Shown in pieces: positions 9,286 through 17,286 of a stretch of 64,000 bases of DNA. The notes below the pieces were generated by a model that saw only the letters and a list, made by a program, of their open reading frames with translations, did not search any database and was not told the origin of the DNA. This DNA comes from Zobellia amurskyensis. GTDB lineage: Bacteria > Bacteroidota > Bacteroidia > Flavobacteriales > Flavobacteriaceae. Within the stretch, counting starts at the first letter, position 1. Each line of letters opens with the position of its first letter. The stretch covers positions 157,512 to 221,511 of the forward strand of contig NZ_RCNR01000001.1 of assembly GCF_009725985.1 (NCBI RefSeq), read 5' to 3'. The translations under genes were made by a program, and so were the position numbers.

Positions 9286-9975
9286 ATGAATGGTAGATGT
9301 GAAAATTGTATAATAAGGCAGTTCAATTCGTTACGAGCTATGAGCAAGGAGGAATTGAAAATAGTATCTGACTCCAAGATTTCCAAAAAAATTAAAAAAG
9401 GGGATGCACTTTTTCGCGAGGGCGAAAAGCTAGATGGTGTGTTTTGTGTAAGGGATGGTGTCTCAAAACTGTCTAAGTTAAGTGGCAATGGTAAGGACCA
9501 GATCGTAAGATTGGCCAGCAAAGGAGAGGTAATGGGGCAGCGTGCGGTAATTGCCGAAGAGTCTACCAATTTAAGTGCAATTGCGGTTAGCGATATGAAA
9601 GTTTGTTTTATTCCCAAAGAGGTCATTTCAAACACCCTAGATCGCAACCCAAATTTTGCGGTTGAAGTTTTACGCCATATGGCCCATGACTTAAGAGAGG
9701 CAGATGATGTTATTGTAAACATGTCCCAAAAGACGGTCAAGCAAAGAATGGCAGAAGCTTTTCTATATCTTAAAAAGAATTATGGAGAAGATACAGAGGG
9801 TTACTTGACCCTTGTTTTGTCTAGAGAGGATTACTCCAATGTAGTGGGTACGGCTACTGAATCTTGTATCAGGATTATTTCTGAATTCAAGAAAAAAGGG
9901 TTGATAAAAACCTCTGGAAAAAAAATAGGCGTTGCCGATGAGCGGAAGCTTTTAGATTTGATAGAAGGGTTTTAA
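9286..9975 (+). CDS. Crp/Fnr family transcriptional regulator
   Basis: A 229-residue protein with an N-terminal cyclic-nucleotide-binding-like fold and a C-terminal winged helix. The start MNGRCENC gives a Cys5-x2-Cys8 pair, and further Cys residues are spread through the sensor domain; whether they hold an Fe-S cluster cannot be told. The recognition helix contains TESCIRIISEF, keeping the Glu-x3-Arg pair that reads TGA half-sites in CRP and FNR. The ATG at 9286 is chosen because the perfect -7 box at 9252-9259 would lie inside any longer frame. It probably controls ccoI, the cco operon, the Usp gene and itself. Confidence 0.92.
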   Translation: MNGRCENCIIRQFNSLRAMSKEELKIVSDSKISKKIKKGDALFREGEKLDGVFCVRDGVSKLSKLSGNGKDQIVRLASKGEVMGQRAVIAEESTNLSAIAVSDMKVCFIPKEVISNTLDRNPNFAVEVLRHMAHDLREADDVIVNMSQKTVKQRMAEAFLYLKKNYGEDTEGYLTLVLSREDYSNVVGTATESCIRIISEFKKKGLIKTSGKKIGVADERKLLDLIEGF

Positions 9976-9994
9976 ACCTGCTCTTTTTAAAAAC

Positions 9995-10037
9995 TGATAT
10001 ATGTCATAGTTTGCCTATGGGTTTGGTTCTACTTTTA
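9995..10037 (+). promoter_or_regulatory. Fnr-type promoter of the universal stress protein gene
   Basis: The operator TGATATATGTCA (9995-10006) has centre 10000.5, and the -7-like box TACTTTTA starts at 10030, again 29.5 bp away. A TTTG lies at 10010-10013. The predicted start near 10043 leaves a leader of about 21 nt before the ATG at 10065. The operator closely resembles the reverse complement of the cco operator (TGACATATATCA versus TGACTTATATCA). Confidence 0.68.
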
Positions 10038-10064
10038 CCCTTGAAGATTTCAATAAAAAAGTAG

Positions 10065-10982
10065 ATGAAGAATATACTATTACCTACAGATTTTTCAAAA
10101 AATGCATGGAATGCCGTATGCTATGCCATAGAGCTTTTTAAGGACGAAGCTTGTACTTTTTATTTAATGAATACATATACTCCGCATATTGCCCATAGTA
10201 GATTTATGGCGGCAAGTGTTGGTGGGGAAATATTGGAAGATGCGGCCAGAAGTCAATCTGAAAAAGGACTTGCAAATTTAATTTCTCGAATACATACGGA
10301 ATTCAATAATCCAAAACACAAGTTTAGGGTGCGGTCTTCCTTTTCCCTTCTGGTAGATGAGATAAGGGAGTCTGTTGATGTATTCGAAATAGACTTGGTC
10401 ATCACAGGAACAAAGGGAGCTTCTGGACTTGAAGAAATCTTTATGGGTAGTAATACGGTACGCATCATAAAGACCGTAAAAAAATGTCCAGTGCTAGCTG
10501 TTCCATTAAATTTTAAATTTAAGGCCCCAGATGAAATTGCTTTCGCCACAGATTTTAATAGATTTTACACGCAGTCCGAATTAAAGCCGTTATTGGATAT
10601 GGCCAAAGCCTTTAAAGCTGTTATAAGAATAGTGCACGTACAACATCAAATTTCTGCATTAACGGAACTGCAAAAGTTTAATTTGAGCATGCTACGCAAA
10701 TATTTAAAAGAAGTGGAGCACTATGTGCATACCGTTTCAGAATTAAATTCAATATCCAGGACATTAGAAGTTTTTAGCGACGAATTGGATATTCATCTAT
10801 TGGCCATGTTACATTATCAACATAGCTATATGGAAAGTATAACACGTGAATCTGTAGTAAAACGTATGGCATTCCACACTCAGATTCCATTGTTGGTCAT
10901 TCCGGAATTGGGCATGTCCGGTTCTTCAAAAAATAAAAGGAACAACGTTTTTTCGTTTCTGAATAAACCTATTTTCTTCTAA
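10065..10982 (+). CDS. Universal stress protein (UspA) family, two-domain
   Basis: A 305-residue protein. The first Usp domain starts MKNILLPTDFSKNAWNAVCYA and carries ITGTKGASGLEEIFMGSNTVRII, corresponding to the G-x2-G-x9-G-[ST] nucleotide-binding loop. The second half (from about residue 150, starting DEIAFATDFNRFYT) has the fold pattern but lacks a clear glycine loop, so it looks degenerate. Usp proteins are cytosolic and induced by energy or oxygen limitation. The Fnr-type operator just upstream supports induction under low oxygen. Confidence 0.9.
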   Translation: MKNILLPTDFSKNAWNAVCYAIELFKDEACTFYLMNTYTPHIAHSRFMAASVGGEILEDAARSQSEKGLANLISRIHTEFNNPKHKFRVRSSFSLLVDEIRESVDVFEIDLVITGTKGASGLEEIFMGSNTVRIIKTVKKCPVLAVPLNFKFKAPDEIAFATDFNRFYTQSELKPLLDMAKAFKAVIRIVHVQHQISALTELQKFNLSMLRKYLKEVEHYVHTVSELNSISRTLEVFSDELDIHLLAMLHYQHSYMESITRESVVKRMAFHTQIPLLVIPELGMSGSSKNKRNNVFSFLNKPIFF

Positions 10983-11071
10983 AGAAAGCAGATAGAATTA
11001 CAGTTTTTTAATTGCGATAATATTATATGTGATATTTTCAAAGATAAAAAAGATACTGTGTTGCTTCTTCT

Positions 11072-11079
11072 TAATTTTG
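11072..11079 (+). promoter_or_regulatory. -7 box of the NADH dehydrogenase gene
   Basis: TAATTTTG matches TAnnTTTG exactly and lies 14 bp before the ATG at 11093, suggesting a very short leader. No TGA-N6-TCA site is found at the spacing used by the neighbouring promoters, so this gene appears to lie outside that local regulon. Confidence 0.45.
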
Positions 11080-11092
11080 TAAAAAATTAAGC

Positions 11093-12370
11093 ATGAATCT
11101 TCCCAATACAGGTCAAAAAAAATTAGTTATTATTGGTGGCGGCTTTGCCGGAATATCTCTTGCCAAAAAACTAAGTGAAATTGATTTACAAATTGTTTTG
11201 TTGGATAGGCATAACTACCATACATTTCAACCTCTTCTTTACCAAGTTTCAACCAGCGGCCTAGAACCTGATTCTATAGCGTACCCCATAAGAAAGGTGC
11301 TGAAAAATTTAGAGAATTTTTACTTTAGGCTGGCTAATGTAGACCGCATTGAGCCTGAACAAAAATTGATTTTCACGGATACGGGCAACTTACAATATGA
11401 TTACTTGGTCTTAGCAACAGGTACAAAAACTAATTTCTTTGGAAACCAGCAGATTGCCCAGTACGCTATGTCTATGAAGAGCGTGCCGCAGGCATTGGAT
11501 ATTAGAAGTTTAATGTTGCAGAATTTTGAGAAGGCAGATGATTCTCAAGACCCGGTAGAACGCAAGGCCTTACTTAATTTTTGTATTGTGGGAGCAGGAC
11601 CAACGGGCGTAGAGCTTGCTGGGGCATTTGCAGAATTAAAGAACAATGTTTTTCCAAAGGATTATAGGCATTTGAATGTAGACGAAATGGAAATAAACTT
11701 GTTTGAGGGCAGCCCTAGAGTGTTGCCGCCAATGAGTGAGTATGCTTCTAAAAAAGCCATGAAATTTTTAAAGGAACTAGGTGTTCGTGTTCACTTGAAC
11801 GCAATCGCCAGTAATTATGATGGGGAACAAGTAACCCTAAAAGATGGAAGTAGCTTACGTACCAAAAACTTTATATGGACGGCAGGCGTTACCGGTGCGG
11901 CAATAGAGGGTTTTGCACCGCATATATTGGTAGAGCGATTAAATAGGTACAAAGTAAACCATTTCAACCAAGTGGAAGGTTATGATACGGTTTTTGCCAT
12001 TGGTGATATTGCTTATATGGAGACGGAAAAATTCCCCAAGGGACACCCACAGGTGGCGCAGCCGGCAATTCAGCAAGGAGAGTTGTTAGCTAAAAATCTG
12101 GAAAAATTATTAGAGGGTAAAGAAATGAAGCCTTTTACGTATGTAGACAAAGGAACTATGGCTACTATAGGGAGAAATAAGGCCGTAGCAGATATCAAAA
12201 AGCTAAAATTTGGAGGCTTTTTTGCATGGTTCATTTGGATGTTTGTTCACCTAATGGCATTGGTTGGCTTTAGGAACAAGGTCATCGTGTTTTTTAACTG
12301 GGCCTATAATTACATTAATTATGACAAAGCGGCACGTCTTATCTTAAGGAGGTTTAACCCTAAAGTATAG
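11093..12370 (+). CDS. Type II NADH dehydrogenase (NAD(P)/FAD-dependent oxidoreductase)
   Basis: A 425-residue flavoprotein. The FAD-binding motif VIIGGGFAGISLAKKL is at residues 12-27, the second dinucleotide fold has IVGAGPTGVELAGAFAEL (about residues 163-180), and AIGDIAYM near residue 303 closes the FAD site. The C-terminal hydrophobic helix (FFAWFIWMFVHLMALVGF) suits peripheral membrane attachment. NDH-2 enzymes oxidise NADH and reduce quinone without pumping protons. The location beside the cbb3 oxidase genes fits a role in respiratory electron input. Confidence 0.93.
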   Translation: MNLPNTGQKKLVIIGGGFAGISLAKKLSEIDLQIVLLDRHNYHTFQPLLYQVSTSGLEPDSIAYPIRKVLKNLENFYFRLANVDRIEPEQKLIFTDTGNLQYDYLVLATGTKTNFFGNQQIAQYAMSMKSVPQALDIRSLMLQNFEKADDSQDPVERKALLNFCIVGAGPTGVELAGAFAELKNNVFPKDYRHLNVDEMEINLFEGSPRVLPPMSEYASKKAMKFLKELGVRVHLNAIASNYDGEQVTLKDGSSLRTKNFIWTAGVTGAAIEGFAPHILVERLNRYKVNHFNQVEGYDTVFAIGDIAYMETEKFPKGHPQVAQPAIQQGELLAKNLEKLLEGKEMKPFTYVDKGTMATIGRNKAVADIKKLKFGGFFAWFIWMFVHLMALVGFRNKVIVFFNWAYNYINYDKAARLILRRFNPKV

Positions 12371-12408
12371 TTTAGTAAACGAGATAGCAATTAATTCAAA
12401 AGCTTTAG

Positions 12409-12491
12409 TATCTTTGCCGTGTTGTGTTGTGACCCAGAACCTGCATAGGTTTGGGCCAATGAAAGGCTTTCCATGTTGGAAGGCTTTTTTT
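12409..12491 (+). ncRNA. Candidate small structured RNA with its own promoter and terminator
   Basis: A perfect -7 box TATCTTTG (12409-12416) is followed by about 70 nt that fold into two hairpins. The first is CCCA-g-AACCT / AGGTT-TGGG with a GCAT loop (12433-12455) and one bulged G. The second is an 11-bp stem (12462-12472 with 12478-12488) running into a T tract ending at 12491, a Rho-independent terminator. No reading frame of note lies inside. It could alternatively be the terminator of the NADH dehydrogenase gene with a chance upstream hairpin. The family is not identified. Confidence 0.5.
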
Positions 12492-13020
12492 GTGTGCAGT
12501 TTGTATGATTATAGAATTAAAATCTTAGCAGAAACAACCCTACTTAGGTAAATTTAATCTTCAAAAAAAAGTCTAGGACTTTGGAGAAGCCTAGTCTACT
12601 TCTTGGTGAAAAAGATTAGATTTTTTGAAGCTGGCGTTCAAGCAAATTTTCTTGGTTGTGCTTTGAAGTCACTTTATTTTGAATTGACATCCACGCCTTT
12701 TTTGCCTTTTCTGCTTTTAACTGATATTGTGTTTTTTGCATGATACGAGATTTAGTGGTTTGTGTTTCTACTGGTTTTCTAAAACTGGTTAAAATTTTTA
12801 ATTCTTTTCAGTTTTATATCGCTCATTTTCATAAACTTAACAACGGTTCAAACTTACGGGAATTAGATTTATTTTCATCGATGAAATACGTTAATAAAAC
12901 GTTTTTTTCATTTTAAGAATTTTGTCTTGCGTTAATGATTTCATTCATTTTTAAAAAGGGTCAAATATGCGATATCGATAAAAAGCCGTAATTTTAAACT
13001 AGATCTTTAAAGAATATTAT
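12492..13020. other. Intergenic region with one small reading frame
   Basis: This stretch holds the 41-codon minus-strand frame described at 12616-12741. Otherwise I see A/T-rich sequence with a repeated ACTGGTTTTC/ACTGGTTAAA near 12770-12800 and no RNA gene or mobile element. The last part is the leader of hmgA. Confidence 0.4.
12616..12741 (-). CDS. Small basic hypothetical protein (41 aa)
   Basis: An ATG at 12741 opens a 41-codon frame ending in TAA at 12616. The product starts MQKTQYQLKAEKAKKAW and continues as a Lys/Gln-rich, amphipathic-looking helix with no membrane segment or signal peptide. Its composition, avoiding rare residues and dominated by helix formers, looks protein-like rather than random. 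I recognise no family. It lies alone between the candidate small RNA and hmgA. Confidence 0.4.
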   Translation of the reverse strand: MQKTQYQLKAEKAKKAWMSIQNKVTSKHNQENLLERQLQKI

Positions 13021-14178
13021 ATGCCTTTATATCATAAGCTGGGAAAGTTTCCGCAAAAGCGACATACCATTTTTAAAAAAGACGATGGTACTTTACATTA
13101 TGAGCAGTTGTTCGGAACTATCGGGTTTGACGGTATGTCATCTTTATTGTATCATTTGCATAGACCTACACAAGTAAAAGAAGTTGGTAAAACCTTAGAC
13201 GTTATGCCTAGGGCCGCTGTAGAATACAACATAAAATCAAGATTACTTAAGGGGTTTCAAACAAAGCCGGAAGATGATTATTTAGAGAGTCGTAAAACGG
13301 TACTTTTTAATAGTGATGTACATGTTGGGCTTGCCGCACCAAGAAAATCATTGACAGATTATTTTTATAAAAATACGGATGCAGATGAGCTCCTGTTTGT
13401 TCATAAAGGTTCAGGAACGTTAAAGACGCTTTTGGGTGAAATTCCTTTTGAATATGGCGATTATTTGGTGATTCCCAGGGGTATGATATATCAAATTGAA
13501 TTTGATACGGAAGATAACCGCTTGTTGATTACCGAAAGCTATCACCCTATTTATACGCCTAAAAGATATCGTAACTGGTTTGGACAACACTTGGAGCATT
13601 CGCCTTTTTGCGAGCGTGATTTTAAGCTGCCCCAGAACCTGCAAACATATGATGAAAAGGGCGAATTTTTAATTAAAGTGAAGAAGCAAGGGCAATTGCA
13701 CCATATGATCTATGCCACGCATCCTTTTGACGTTGTGGGGTGGGACGGGTATAATTTTCCGTATGGTTTCTCAATTCACAACTTTGAACCTATTACGGGG
13801 CGCGTTCACCAACCGCCACCAGTGCACCAGACCTTTGAGACCAGTGCCTTTGTAGTATGCTCGTTCTGTCCTAGATTGTACGATTATCACCCGCAGTCCA
13901 TTCCTGCACCCTACAATCACTCCAATATAGATTCGGATGAAGTGCTCTATTATGTAGATGGAGACTTTATGAGTCGAAAAGGTATAGATGAAGGCTATAT
14001 TTCTTTGCACCCTGCAGGTATTCCCCATGGTCCGCATCCAGGCACCTACGAAGCCAGTATAGGAAAAAGCAAGACCGAAGAACTTGCGGTTATGATAGAT
14101 ACGTTTAAGCCTTTAAAATTAACGCAACAGGCCATGGATATTGATGATGGAAAGTATTATAAGAGTTGGTTGGAGTAG
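13021..14178 (+). CDS. hmgA: Homogentisate 1,2-dioxygenase
   Basis: A 385-residue protein whose whole length matches the homogentisate dioxygenase fold. The conserved stretches are DELLFVHKGSGTL (cupin), GWDGYNFPYGFSIHNFEPITG, and the iron-site region HSNIDSDEVLYYVDGDF with HPAGIPHGPHPG. It cleaves the aromatic ring of homogentisate in tyrosine and phenylalanine breakdown to give maleylacetoacetate. No other tyrosine-degradation gene lies next to it; the fumarylacetoacetate-hydrolase-family gene at 56892 is far away and probably serves another pathway. It starts after a long A/T-rich leader. Confidence 0.93.
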   Translation: MPLYHKLGKFPQKRHTIFKKDDGTLHYEQLFGTIGFDGMSSLLYHLHRPTQVKEVGKTLDVMPRAAVEYNIKSRLLKGFQTKPEDDYLESRKTVLFNSDVHVGLAAPRKSLTDYFYKNTDADELLFVHKGSGTLKTLLGEIPFEYGDYLVIPRGMIYQIEFDTEDNRLLITESYHPIYTPKRYRNWFGQHLEHSPFCERDFKLPQNLQTYDEKGEFLIKVKKQGQLHHMIYATHPFDVVGWDGYNFPYGFSIHNFEPITGRVHQPPPVHQTFETSAFVVCSFCPRLYDYHPQSIPAPYNHSNIDSDEVLYYVDGDFMSRKGIDEGYISLHPAGIPHGPHPGTYEASIGKSKTEELAVMIDTFKPLKLTQQAMDIDDGKYYKSWLE

Positions 14179-14268
14179 AGCTCACAGCAGGTCTGTTATC
14201 TTTTTGCTAAAGCCCATGCTTACGTTTTGCTTTTTGGATACTTTTGAGAAAAGAAAAAAAAGAGACAA

Positions 14269-14823
14269 GTGATATTAGATTTAATAAAGAATAGACGTTC
14301 TGTCTTTCCAGCACAATATAATGACAAGCCAATAGCCAAAGCCGATATTGAAAAAATATTGGAAGCGGCCAATTGGGCACCTACGCATAAGAAAACCGAA
14401 CCATGGAGGTTTCGGGTTTTACAAGGTGAGTCACAAGAGAAATTAGGACTTTTTCTTTCTTTAAAATATTTGGAAATCGACCCGAACCCCAAAGAGTTCA
14501 AGGCCAAAAAACTGATTGAAAATCCAAAACGTGCAGGTGCAATTATTGCCATTTGTATGCAAAGAGACCCTGCCCAAAGTATTCCTGAATGGGAAGAAGT
14601 AGCCGCCACGGCAATGGCCGTTCAGAATATGTGGCTCTGCTGTACCGATATGGGCATTGGTTGCTATTGGAGCTCACCGGGACTTGTTAAGCACATGAAC
14701 GATTTCTTTGAAATGAACCAAGGTGAAGCTTGTTTAGGCTTTTTCTATATGGGCTATACGGATGAGGCCATCCCGGATGGGCAACGAACTCCAATTGCGG
14801 ATAAGGTAGTTTGGATGGATTAA
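14269..14823 (+). CDS. Nitroreductase family protein
   Basis: A 184-residue FMN-dependent nitroreductase-like protein. The N-terminal IKNRRSVFPAQYNDKPI and EAANWAPTHKKTEPWRF segments match the flavin-binding region of the family, and the middle has AVQNMWLCCTDMGIGCYW. Members use NAD(P)H to reduce nitro compounds, quinones or flavins; the substrate here is unknown. The likely start is a GTG at 14269, preceded by a purine-rich AAGAGA. No ATG lies near the conserved N-terminus. Confidence 0.88.
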   Translation: MILDLIKNRRSVFPAQYNDKPIAKADIEKILEAANWAPTHKKTEPWRFRVLQGESQEKLGLFLSLKYLEIDPNPKEFKAKKLIENPKRAGAIIAICMQRDPAQSIPEWEEVAATAMAVQNMWLCCTDMGIGCYWSSPGLVKHMNDFFEMNQGEACLGFFYMGYTDEAIPDGQRTPIADKVVWMD

Positions 14824-14837
14824 GGCCTGTCCAAAGC

Positions 14838-16154
14838 CTATTCCCTAGTGTACGTATACGTATTTCCTCCTTGTTTTAGTAGCATGGTCTTTTCTTCTGG
14901 ATTGAATTCCAGACGTACGCCTGCTTGGTGAAACTCAAAGGCATGCTCTTCTACAGCTTCCAATGGAAATGAAGATTGACCCGTAGCTTGTGCCGTTAGG
15001 GTTCCGTTTTTTTCTGCGATAGTTACTTTTAAGTGCAGTTGTTTGCTTCCATAAATACCTAAATATTTTTCCAAGTCTTCAGCTGTAACCTCAATGGTTT
15101 CAAAATTGGGTAGGTTAAAAGATTTGTCATAATATGCCGCCAAAACGGCAATAAGAATATCATTGTTGCTATAACGATTGCCATTAGATGTGAGTGCCAT
15201 GGAAATACGGTCCTTGGGAAATGTAGCTAGTTGAGAAGTAAAACCGTCTATACCACCATTGTGTCCAAATCCTTTTTTAGTAAAATAAGGCATTTCAAAC
15301 AACCCCATGCCGTAACCATCTTCAAAAGTCTTCATTTGTTTTAGACTTTCTTTGGTAATAAGTTTCCCTTCGAATAGAGCGGTGGAAAAGGTGTTAAGGT
15401 CGGTAGGAGTAGAGACTATGGCTCCGGCTCCTATTGGAATAGACATATGGGTTTCAAAAGACTTGTTCCAGCGGGTATCATAATTATATGAAAGGGCCTC
15501 ATGGTTGTTGGTATTGATGGTGCTCCCCATATATGTGTTTTCCAATTGCAGGGGCTCAGCTATTCTGGTTTTTATAAGATTGGCGTAACCGTCCTTTAGC
15601 AAGTCTTCCAGAATAAAAGTCAATAGCTGGTAATTGGAGTTGCTGTATTCCCCTTTGCTATTGGGTTCAAAAATACTACCGCCTTGTTCTATGAGTTCTA
15701 GTAGTTGCTGTCTTGTTTTGGGTTGCGTATTCCACAGAAGGTAATCCGGTCTGCTGGTAACGTTGGCAATACCGCTTCGGTGATTAAGCAAATTACCAAT
15801 AGTAATGTTAGAGGCATTTTTAATGTTAGGGAAAAAGTCGGCTATAGGTTGGTCCAGAGTTATTTTTCCTTCCTCAATGGCCATAAAAGTAAGTACAGAA
15901 GTAAACATTTTAGTAATGGAACCCACTCTGAATTTGGTGCTTACATCTACTGTTTTTTTGGCTTCAATATCGGCATAACCTATAGTTTTGGTGTAGATGG
16001 TCTTTCCATTATGGGAGAGGGCCACACTTCCCATAAAACGATCATGTTTTTCCAGAGCGGTAAATAGGCTGTCTAGCTTTGGAGAACTGAAATCCTGCGA
16101 AAAAAGAGAAAGACCAATGAAAGTAAAACCAAGTAAGCAGATTATCTTTTTCAT
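14838..16154 (-). CDS. Secreted serine hydrolase, class C beta-lactamase-like
   Basis: A 438-residue protein with a signal peptide (MKKIICLLGFTFIGLSLFSQ), then the penicillin-binding-protein-like fold: the nucleophile motif SITK, the YSN motif in GEYSNSNYQLL, and the HNGG motif replacing KTG. A C-terminal beta domain of about 90 residues follows. Members are D-aminopeptidases, esterases or peptidoglycan-related hydrolases; true beta-lactamase activity cannot be assumed. It is followed downstream on the opposite strand by the nitroreductase gene (convergent, 14-bp gap). Confidence 0.88.
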   Translation of the reverse strand: MKKIICLLGFTFIGLSLFSQDFSSPKLDSLFTALEKHDRFMGSVALSHNGKTIYTKTIGYADIEAKKTVDVSTKFRVGSITKMFTSVLTFMAIEEGKITLDQPIADFFPNIKNASNITIGNLLNHRSGIANVTSRPDYLLWNTQPKTRQQLLELIEQGGSIFEPNSKGEYSNSNYQLLTFILEDLLKDGYANLIKTRIAEPLQLENTYMGSTINTNNHEALSYNYDTRWNKSFETHMSIPIGAGAIVSTPTDLNTFSTALFEGKLITKESLKQMKTFEDGYGMGLFEMPYFTKKGFGHNGGIDGFTSQLATFPKDRISMALTSNGNRYSNNDILIAVLAAYYDKSFNLPNFETIEVTAEDLEKYLGIYGSKQLHLKVTIAEKNGTLTAQATGQSSFPLEAVEEHAFEFHQAGVRLEFNPEEKTMLLKQGGNTYTYTRE

Positions 16155-16167
16155 GGGAAGAGATGTA

Positions 16168-16683
16168 TTAGTTAAGAAACGGAAACAATTCTAGCCGGTA
16201 GTTCCATGCTTTGGATATAAAGAGACCGAGATAAATTATTGCTATCAAGAACTTCATAAAAGTACCGGTCAAGAAGCCTAAAAACGACCCAAATGCGGCT
16301 TTAGTGGCTGTTTTTCCATCGGCTTTATTCAATAGTTCACCTACCAAGGCACCCACAAATGGCCAAACAATAATACCAAACGGGCCTAAAATAGGAAAGA
16401 ATAGAGCAACTAATAGTCCTAGAGTAGTACCGATAACCCCATATTTTGTTCCTCCAAATTTCTTTGTCCCTATGGCCGGAATTACATAATCAAGTCCAAA
16501 AACTACAAGGGCCAAGGCAGCGGTAATTCCTAAAAATAAATTGTCTTGGGGAACAGCTTTGGTGAGGTGTAATAATAATAGGCCAACCCAGCTAATAGGA
16601 GGGCCAGGAAGTATAGGCAAAAAGCTACCTAGAATTCCAACAAGCATAAAAATGAATCCTAAAACAAGTAATACAATATCCAT
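16168..16683 (-). CDS. DUF456 domain-containing membrane protein
   Basis: A 171-residue, strongly hydrophobic protein with several membrane segments. The N-terminal LPILPGPPISWVGLLLLH and the middle GTKKFGGTKYGVIGTTLGLL are the characteristic repeats of the DUF456 family. Function is unknown. It lies 13 bp upstream of the serine hydrolase on the same strand, so the two may form an operon. Confidence 0.88.
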   Translation of the reverse strand: MDIVLLVLGFIFMLVGILGSFLPILPGPPISWVGLLLLHLTKAVPQDNLFLGITAALALVVFGLDYVIPAIGTKKFGGTKYGVIGTTLGLLVALFFPILGPFGIIVWPFVGALVGELLNKADGKTATKAAFGSFLGFLTGTFMKFLIAIIYLGLFISKAWNYRLELFPFLN

Positions 16684-16822
16684 TTAATCAATTTCCTGTT
16701 TGACGAAGATAACCTCATTTTGTTACACCCCTCACGTCCATCATCTTGTTTTTTTTAGATTGTAATCTGACTGTTAGTGTATTATGGATTCTGGTGAGAG
16801 AATTTAACCAATTTTAAATTTT

Positions 16823-16892
16823 CAAACTAAAATTTTAGTTTGAACTATATTTTTAGTTATATTTGTTTTGTAGATGAACTAAATACTTAGTT
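16823..16892 (+). promoter_or_regulatory. Three BlaI-type operators and -7 box upstream of the first blaI gene
   Basis: Three copies of AACTA-N6-TAGTT lie at 16825-16840, 16843-16858 and 16877-16892. The first sits inside a perfect 20-bp palindrome (16823-16842). A consensus -7 box TATATTTG (16858-16865) lies between copies two and three, so bound repressor would cover the promoter and start site. Autorepression is inferred from this layout. Confidence 0.75.
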
Positions 16893-16894
16893 AA

Positions 16895-17275
16895 ATGAAG
16901 CAATTAACAAAAGCAGAAGAAGAGGTGATGCAGCAGTTATGGCAACTCGAAAAATGCAATGTTGCCGCTATTATTGAACAGTTGCCAGAACCAAAACCGG
17001 CATACAACACGGTATCCACAATTGTAAGGATTTTAGAAAGCAAAGGTTTTGTAGACCATGAAAAAGAAGGGAAGGGGTATCTGTATTTTCCCATCGTAAA
17101 GAAGTCGGATTACAGCAATCAGAGTATTAACAAGCTGGTAGACGGGTATTTTCAGGGTTCCTTTAAAAGTATGGTCTCTTTCTTTATGAAGAAGAACGAT
17201 ATGAGTCTCTCGGAATTGGAGTCCATTTTAAAGGATATTAAAAAACCTGACGAGACAAATAAAAAGAATAATTAA
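16895..17275 (+). CDS. BlaI/MecI/CopY family transcriptional repressor
   Basis: A 126-residue winged-helix repressor. The sequence KAEEEVMQQLWQLEKC and the helix-turn-helix segment PKPAYNTVSTIVRILESKGFVDHEKEGKGYLYFP are diagnostic of the BlaI family. The C-terminal dimerisation helix carries FFMKKNDMSLSELESIL. Repressors of this class are inactivated by proteolysis triggered by the partner M56 protein, whose gene starts 11 bp downstream. Three matching operators stand directly upstream, so the gene probably represses itself and its operon. Confidence 0.94.
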   Translation: MKQLTKAEEEVMQQLWQLEKCNVAAIIEQLPEPKPAYNTVSTIVRILESKGFVDHEKEGKGYLYFPIVKKSDYSNQSINKLVDGYFQGSFKSMVSFFMKKNDMSLSELESILKDIKKPDETNKKNN

Positions 17276-17286
17276 AATCTGTTTTG

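Noticed and set aside
9159..9740. A long minus-strand frame covering the Crp/Fnr gene.
   Set aside because: It overlaps the well-supported Crp/Fnr gene on the other strand and gives no recognisable domain; it is a shadow frame.
12936..12947. TGATTTCATTCA upstream of hmgA fits TGA-N6-TCA.
   Set aside because: The expected -7 position 29.5 bp away (12971) has no TAnnTTTG-like box, and the interior is not symmetric, so I do not count it in the Fnr regulon.
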